Shown here one piece after another: positions 51,732 to 53,838 of a DNA stretch of 53,838 nt. This DNA comes from Spirochaetes bacterium ADurb.BinA120 (lineage in GTDB: Bacteria > Spirochaetota > UBA4802 > UBA5368), in the NCBI GenBank assembly GCA_002069125.1, contig MVZN01000016.1, positions 1 to 53,838 of the forward strand, in the 5' to 3' direction. A model generated the notes under the pieces. The model searched no databases, had not been told where the DNA came from, and worked only from the letters and a program-made list of their open reading frames with translations. Position 1 is the first letter of the stretch, and each line of letters begins with the position of its first letter. The translations under genes were made by a program, and so were the position numbers.

Positions 51732-53696
51732 ATGAAACACTTGCTGCGCGCACTCGTCCCGCTCTTCTTCGCCGCGGCCCTGCATGCCCAGGAGGAGGCT
51801 CCCGGCGCCGGTAGCGATGAAACCGGGAGGCCCGAAGAAAAGGTCTTCATTTCCAAAGAGATCATCGTAAAGGACAAAAAGGAACAGGCGGGCGTCGTCT
51901 CGATCATCACCGACAAAGAGGTAAAAAACTCCACCAAAACCGATCTTATCAATGTCATAAACCAGAATGTTCCGAGCTTCTACACGGGTAACAACCGGGT
52001 GATGGGCTTCGGCGTTTCCGCAAGCGGCTCGGCAGTCATCTCGATCCGCGGTATAGGCAAATCTGGCTGGGGCCCCACCACGGGCGTGCCTTTTCTCATA
52101 AACGGGCTCGACACCACCACCTCGATAATGGGCCACCCCATAGCCGACGTTTTCACCATGAAGAACATCGACCGCGTCGAGGTGCTTCACGGCCCCCAGC
52201 CGGTCCTTTACGGCTCGGGCGCGCTCGGCGGAGTCGTGAACATTATCACCAAGCGCCAGGAGTACGACGGCTATTCAACCGAGATTTCAGGATCCTATGG
52301 AAGCCATAACTCAACCGACGATTACGTAATTCACCAGGGCAAGATGGGGGTCTTCGATTACGGCGTCTCGTATAACTTTCAGTATACCGACGGCCACCGC
52401 GAGCAGACAATACTCGGCCAGAAGTATACATCGGAATACCTTAATCACAACGCAACAGCACGTTTTGGTTTTGAAATCGGTAACAACTGGTATGCTTCTC
52501 TGAATTCTTATTATATGAAAGAAAAAATCAATGACCCGGGAGCAGATGGCATGACATCCTTCCCTCCCGGACCTCCAATAGGTCAAGATCTAGAGATATT
52601 TGATATATCTCGCCGGGGAATTTCAGTGAATGTGTTAAACACATATGAAAAAATTGAAGGAATGTTGCATGTCTATGCAAATCACGGAAGACATGAAACT
52701 GATAAACCTCGTCTAGACATATCAACATATGAGCACGATGACTATTTATATGGTGCACGTATTGTGGAATCGGTAAAGCCGTTTAAAGGAAACAAAATTA
52801 CAGCAGGTGCTGAAGTTCGTCATTTTGGTGGTACTGCAAAAAATCCGAATTCAGTCCTTTTCCCATGGCAAACTGATTCTTATTACGTCAAAGACAAATT
52901 TCTTACAGATGTTTCGGGCTTCGGGCTTGTCGAGCAGAGAATTTTTGATATAATTACCCTCTCGGGTGGAGCGCGATATACTGACAACTCAAAATATGAC
53001 GATTTCGTCTCATGGCAGAGCGGCATAATAATAACACCTCTGCCAACAACAAAAATATACTCATCAATAGCCCGCGGTTTTAAGCTTCCAGAGCTTCGCC
53101 AACTATATTTATATGGCCCGTATCCTGCAAAAAATCCAAATCCCGATTTAAAAGCCGAGACATACCTATCTTACGAGGCAGGCATTGAACAGGTTTTACT
53201 TAAATCTCTGGTGGTATCCGTAACAGGGTATAGGATTCAATCTGACAACAAAATAATCCCAACCGATGGGTGGCCGGCAAATACGTGGGCCAATGCTGAT
53301 AAATATAATTACAACGGCCTCGAGGCGACGGCGAAGTACACCATAATGAACATGGTGGGGCTACGCGCCGGATACTCCTACATAGACAACGAGTACCGCA
53401 AGGCAAAATTAGCCTATGTGCCCAAGCACAAGGCTCTCGGAGGAATTTCGTTCGAGAGCTTCGGCCTCTACGCCGGACTCGACAGCGAATACGTCTACGA
53501 TGTCTACGCCGATACGGCCGGCAAACAAAAATTGTCGAATTACCTCGTTCTAAACGCGAAGCTCGCTTACACCTTCTTGGAACGCTATCGGGCATTCGTG
53601 AACTTCAACAACATCACCGACAGGAAATATGAAACCTTCTGGGAATACCCGATGCCCGGTTTCACGGTTATGGGAGGCCTTTCGGCTACCCTGTAG
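51732..53696 (+). CDS. TonB-dependent outer-membrane receptor
   Basis: ATG at 51732 follows GGAGG. The 654-residue protein has a signal peptide (to ~19, HAQ), a plug domain (~residues 50-175, with RGIGKSGW, DRVEVLHGPQPVLYGSGALGGVVNII) and a 22-strand-type barrel with a C-terminal strand ending FTVMGGLSATL. It takes up a siderophore, cobalamin or similar ligand; which one is not readable. No TonB, ExbB or ABC transporter is adjacent. Roughly nt 52440-53310 is AT-rich with different codon use, while the plug and the last barrel strands are GC-rich, which suggests a recombined middle section. Confidence 0.92.
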   Translation: MKHLLRALVPLFFAAALHAQEEAPGAGSDETGRPEEKVFISKEIIVKDKKEQAGVVSIITDKEVKNSTKTDLINVINQNVPSFYTGNNRVMGFGVSASGSAVISIRGIGKSGWGPTTGVPFLINGLDTTTSIMGHPIADVFTMKNIDRVEVLHGPQPVLYGSGALGGVVNIITKRQEYDGYSTEISGSYGSHNSTDDYVIHQGKMGVFDYGVSYNFQYTDGHREQTILGQKYTSEYLNHNATARFGFEIGNNWYASLNSYYMKEKINDPGADGMTSFPPGPPIGQDLEIFDISRRGISVNVLNTYEKIEGMLHVYANHGRHETDKPRLDISTYEHDDYLYGARIVESVKPFKGNKITAGAEVRHFGGTAKNPNSVLFPWQTDSYYVKDKFLTDVSGFGLVEQRIFDIITLSGGARYTDNSKYDDFVSWQSGIIITPLPTTKIYSSIARGFKLPELRQLYLYGPYPAKNPNPDLKAETYLSYEAGIEQVLLKSLVVSVTGYRIQSDNKIIPTDGWPANTWANADKYNYNGLEATAKYTIMNMVGLRAGYSYIDNEYRKAKLAYVPKHKALGGISFESFGLYAGLDSEYVYDVYADTAGKQKLSNYLVLNAKLAYTFLERYRAFVNFNNITDRKYETFWEYPMPGFTVMGGLSATL

Positions 53697-53724
53697 CCTC
53701 ACTGGGTAAACCATGTCTAATATA

Positions 53725-53823
53725 CGGCAATGAGGGGAAAAGGCTCCGAAGCCTGCGGAACTCGAACAACGCGGGGAAAACTCGGACAGTCCTCGGCTTC
53801 TCCGCTCTTTTCCCCTCATGCCG
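53725..53823. repeat. Large imperfect inverted repeat after the TonB receptor gene
   Basis: ATGAGGGGAAAAG (53730-53742) and CTTTTCCCCTCAT (53807-53819) are perfect inverted copies; with gaps the arms extend to about 27 bases each (53725-53751 and 53797-53823), separated by ~45 bases. No T run follows, so it is not a simple terminator. The size and layout resemble a small palindromic repeat element, but with one copy in view that cannot be proved. It touches the window edge. Confidence 0.55.
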
Positions 53824-53838
53824 TTGCTTTGCTACTGC

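Overview
The window reads as a chromosomal segment of a GC-rich Gram-negative bacterium, most likely a member of the Spirochaetota. The pointers are the proA-nadD-lytR-rsfS gene order (similar to that known in Leptospira), a FliS/FlgN-like flagellar chaperone pair, many TPR proteins and lipoproteins, PilZ and sigma-54 signalling, and a TonB-dependent receptor for an outer membrane. The assignment comes from gene content only; there is no 16S rRNA gene here.

Layout. 1-2158 (minus): a truncated 7TM sensor histidine kinase translationally coupled to an 82-residue small protein, in an AT-rich patch. 2385-7793 (plus): an FAD oxidoreductase of the geranylgeranyl reductase family, then two TPR proteins and two related small lipoproteins. 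7804-11434: a PilZ protein diverging from a cell-wall amidase and a YhcC-type radical SAM enzyme. 11441-13244: RNase P RNA, rsmD and a DUF1858 protein on minus, ribosomal protein L28 on plus. 13482-15073 (minus): a Yip1-like membrane protein and SppA. 15211-20287 (plus): an amidohydrolase and glpABC, the anaerobic glycerol-3-phosphate dehydrogenase. 20296-23115 (minus): hemW and a GH3 hexosaminidase. 23290-25268 (plus): an anti-sigma-like ATPase, a LOG-family protein and a secreted PsbP-like protein, then tRNA-Leu and tRNA-Cys on minus. 25837-29749 (plus): the fadN/fadA beta-oxidation pair and a 47-residue protein.

29780-35856 (minus) is a long tightly coupled run: hypothetical protein, proA, nadD, lytR-C, rsfS, a small histidine kinase with a decayed ATP-binding region, and a sigma-54 response regulator. 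36089-39377 (plus): gatB, purC, fliS and a FlgN-like gene. 39389-42307 (minus): prfB and two proteins of unknown function. 42453-44013: an SPL-like radical SAM protein diverging from a HIT hydrolase. 44020-51343 (minus): rlmN, a class A penicillin-binding protein, an M23 peptidase, a tandem-HTH regulator and two CNNM/HlyC paralogues. 51732-53696 (plus): a TonB-dependent receptor, followed by a large inverted repeat at the window edge.

Most of the window is ordinary core metabolism and cell-envelope biology. The parts that stand out are two genes with abrupt internal base-composition switches (the sensor kinase and the TonB receptor), the small protein fused by overlap to the kinase, an RNase P RNA that seems to lack the CCA-binding GGU in L15 next to tRNA genes lacking encoded CCA, a sigma-54 regulator paired with a degenerate kinase, and several unrecognised genes. 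I found no CRISPR array, transposase or prophage.
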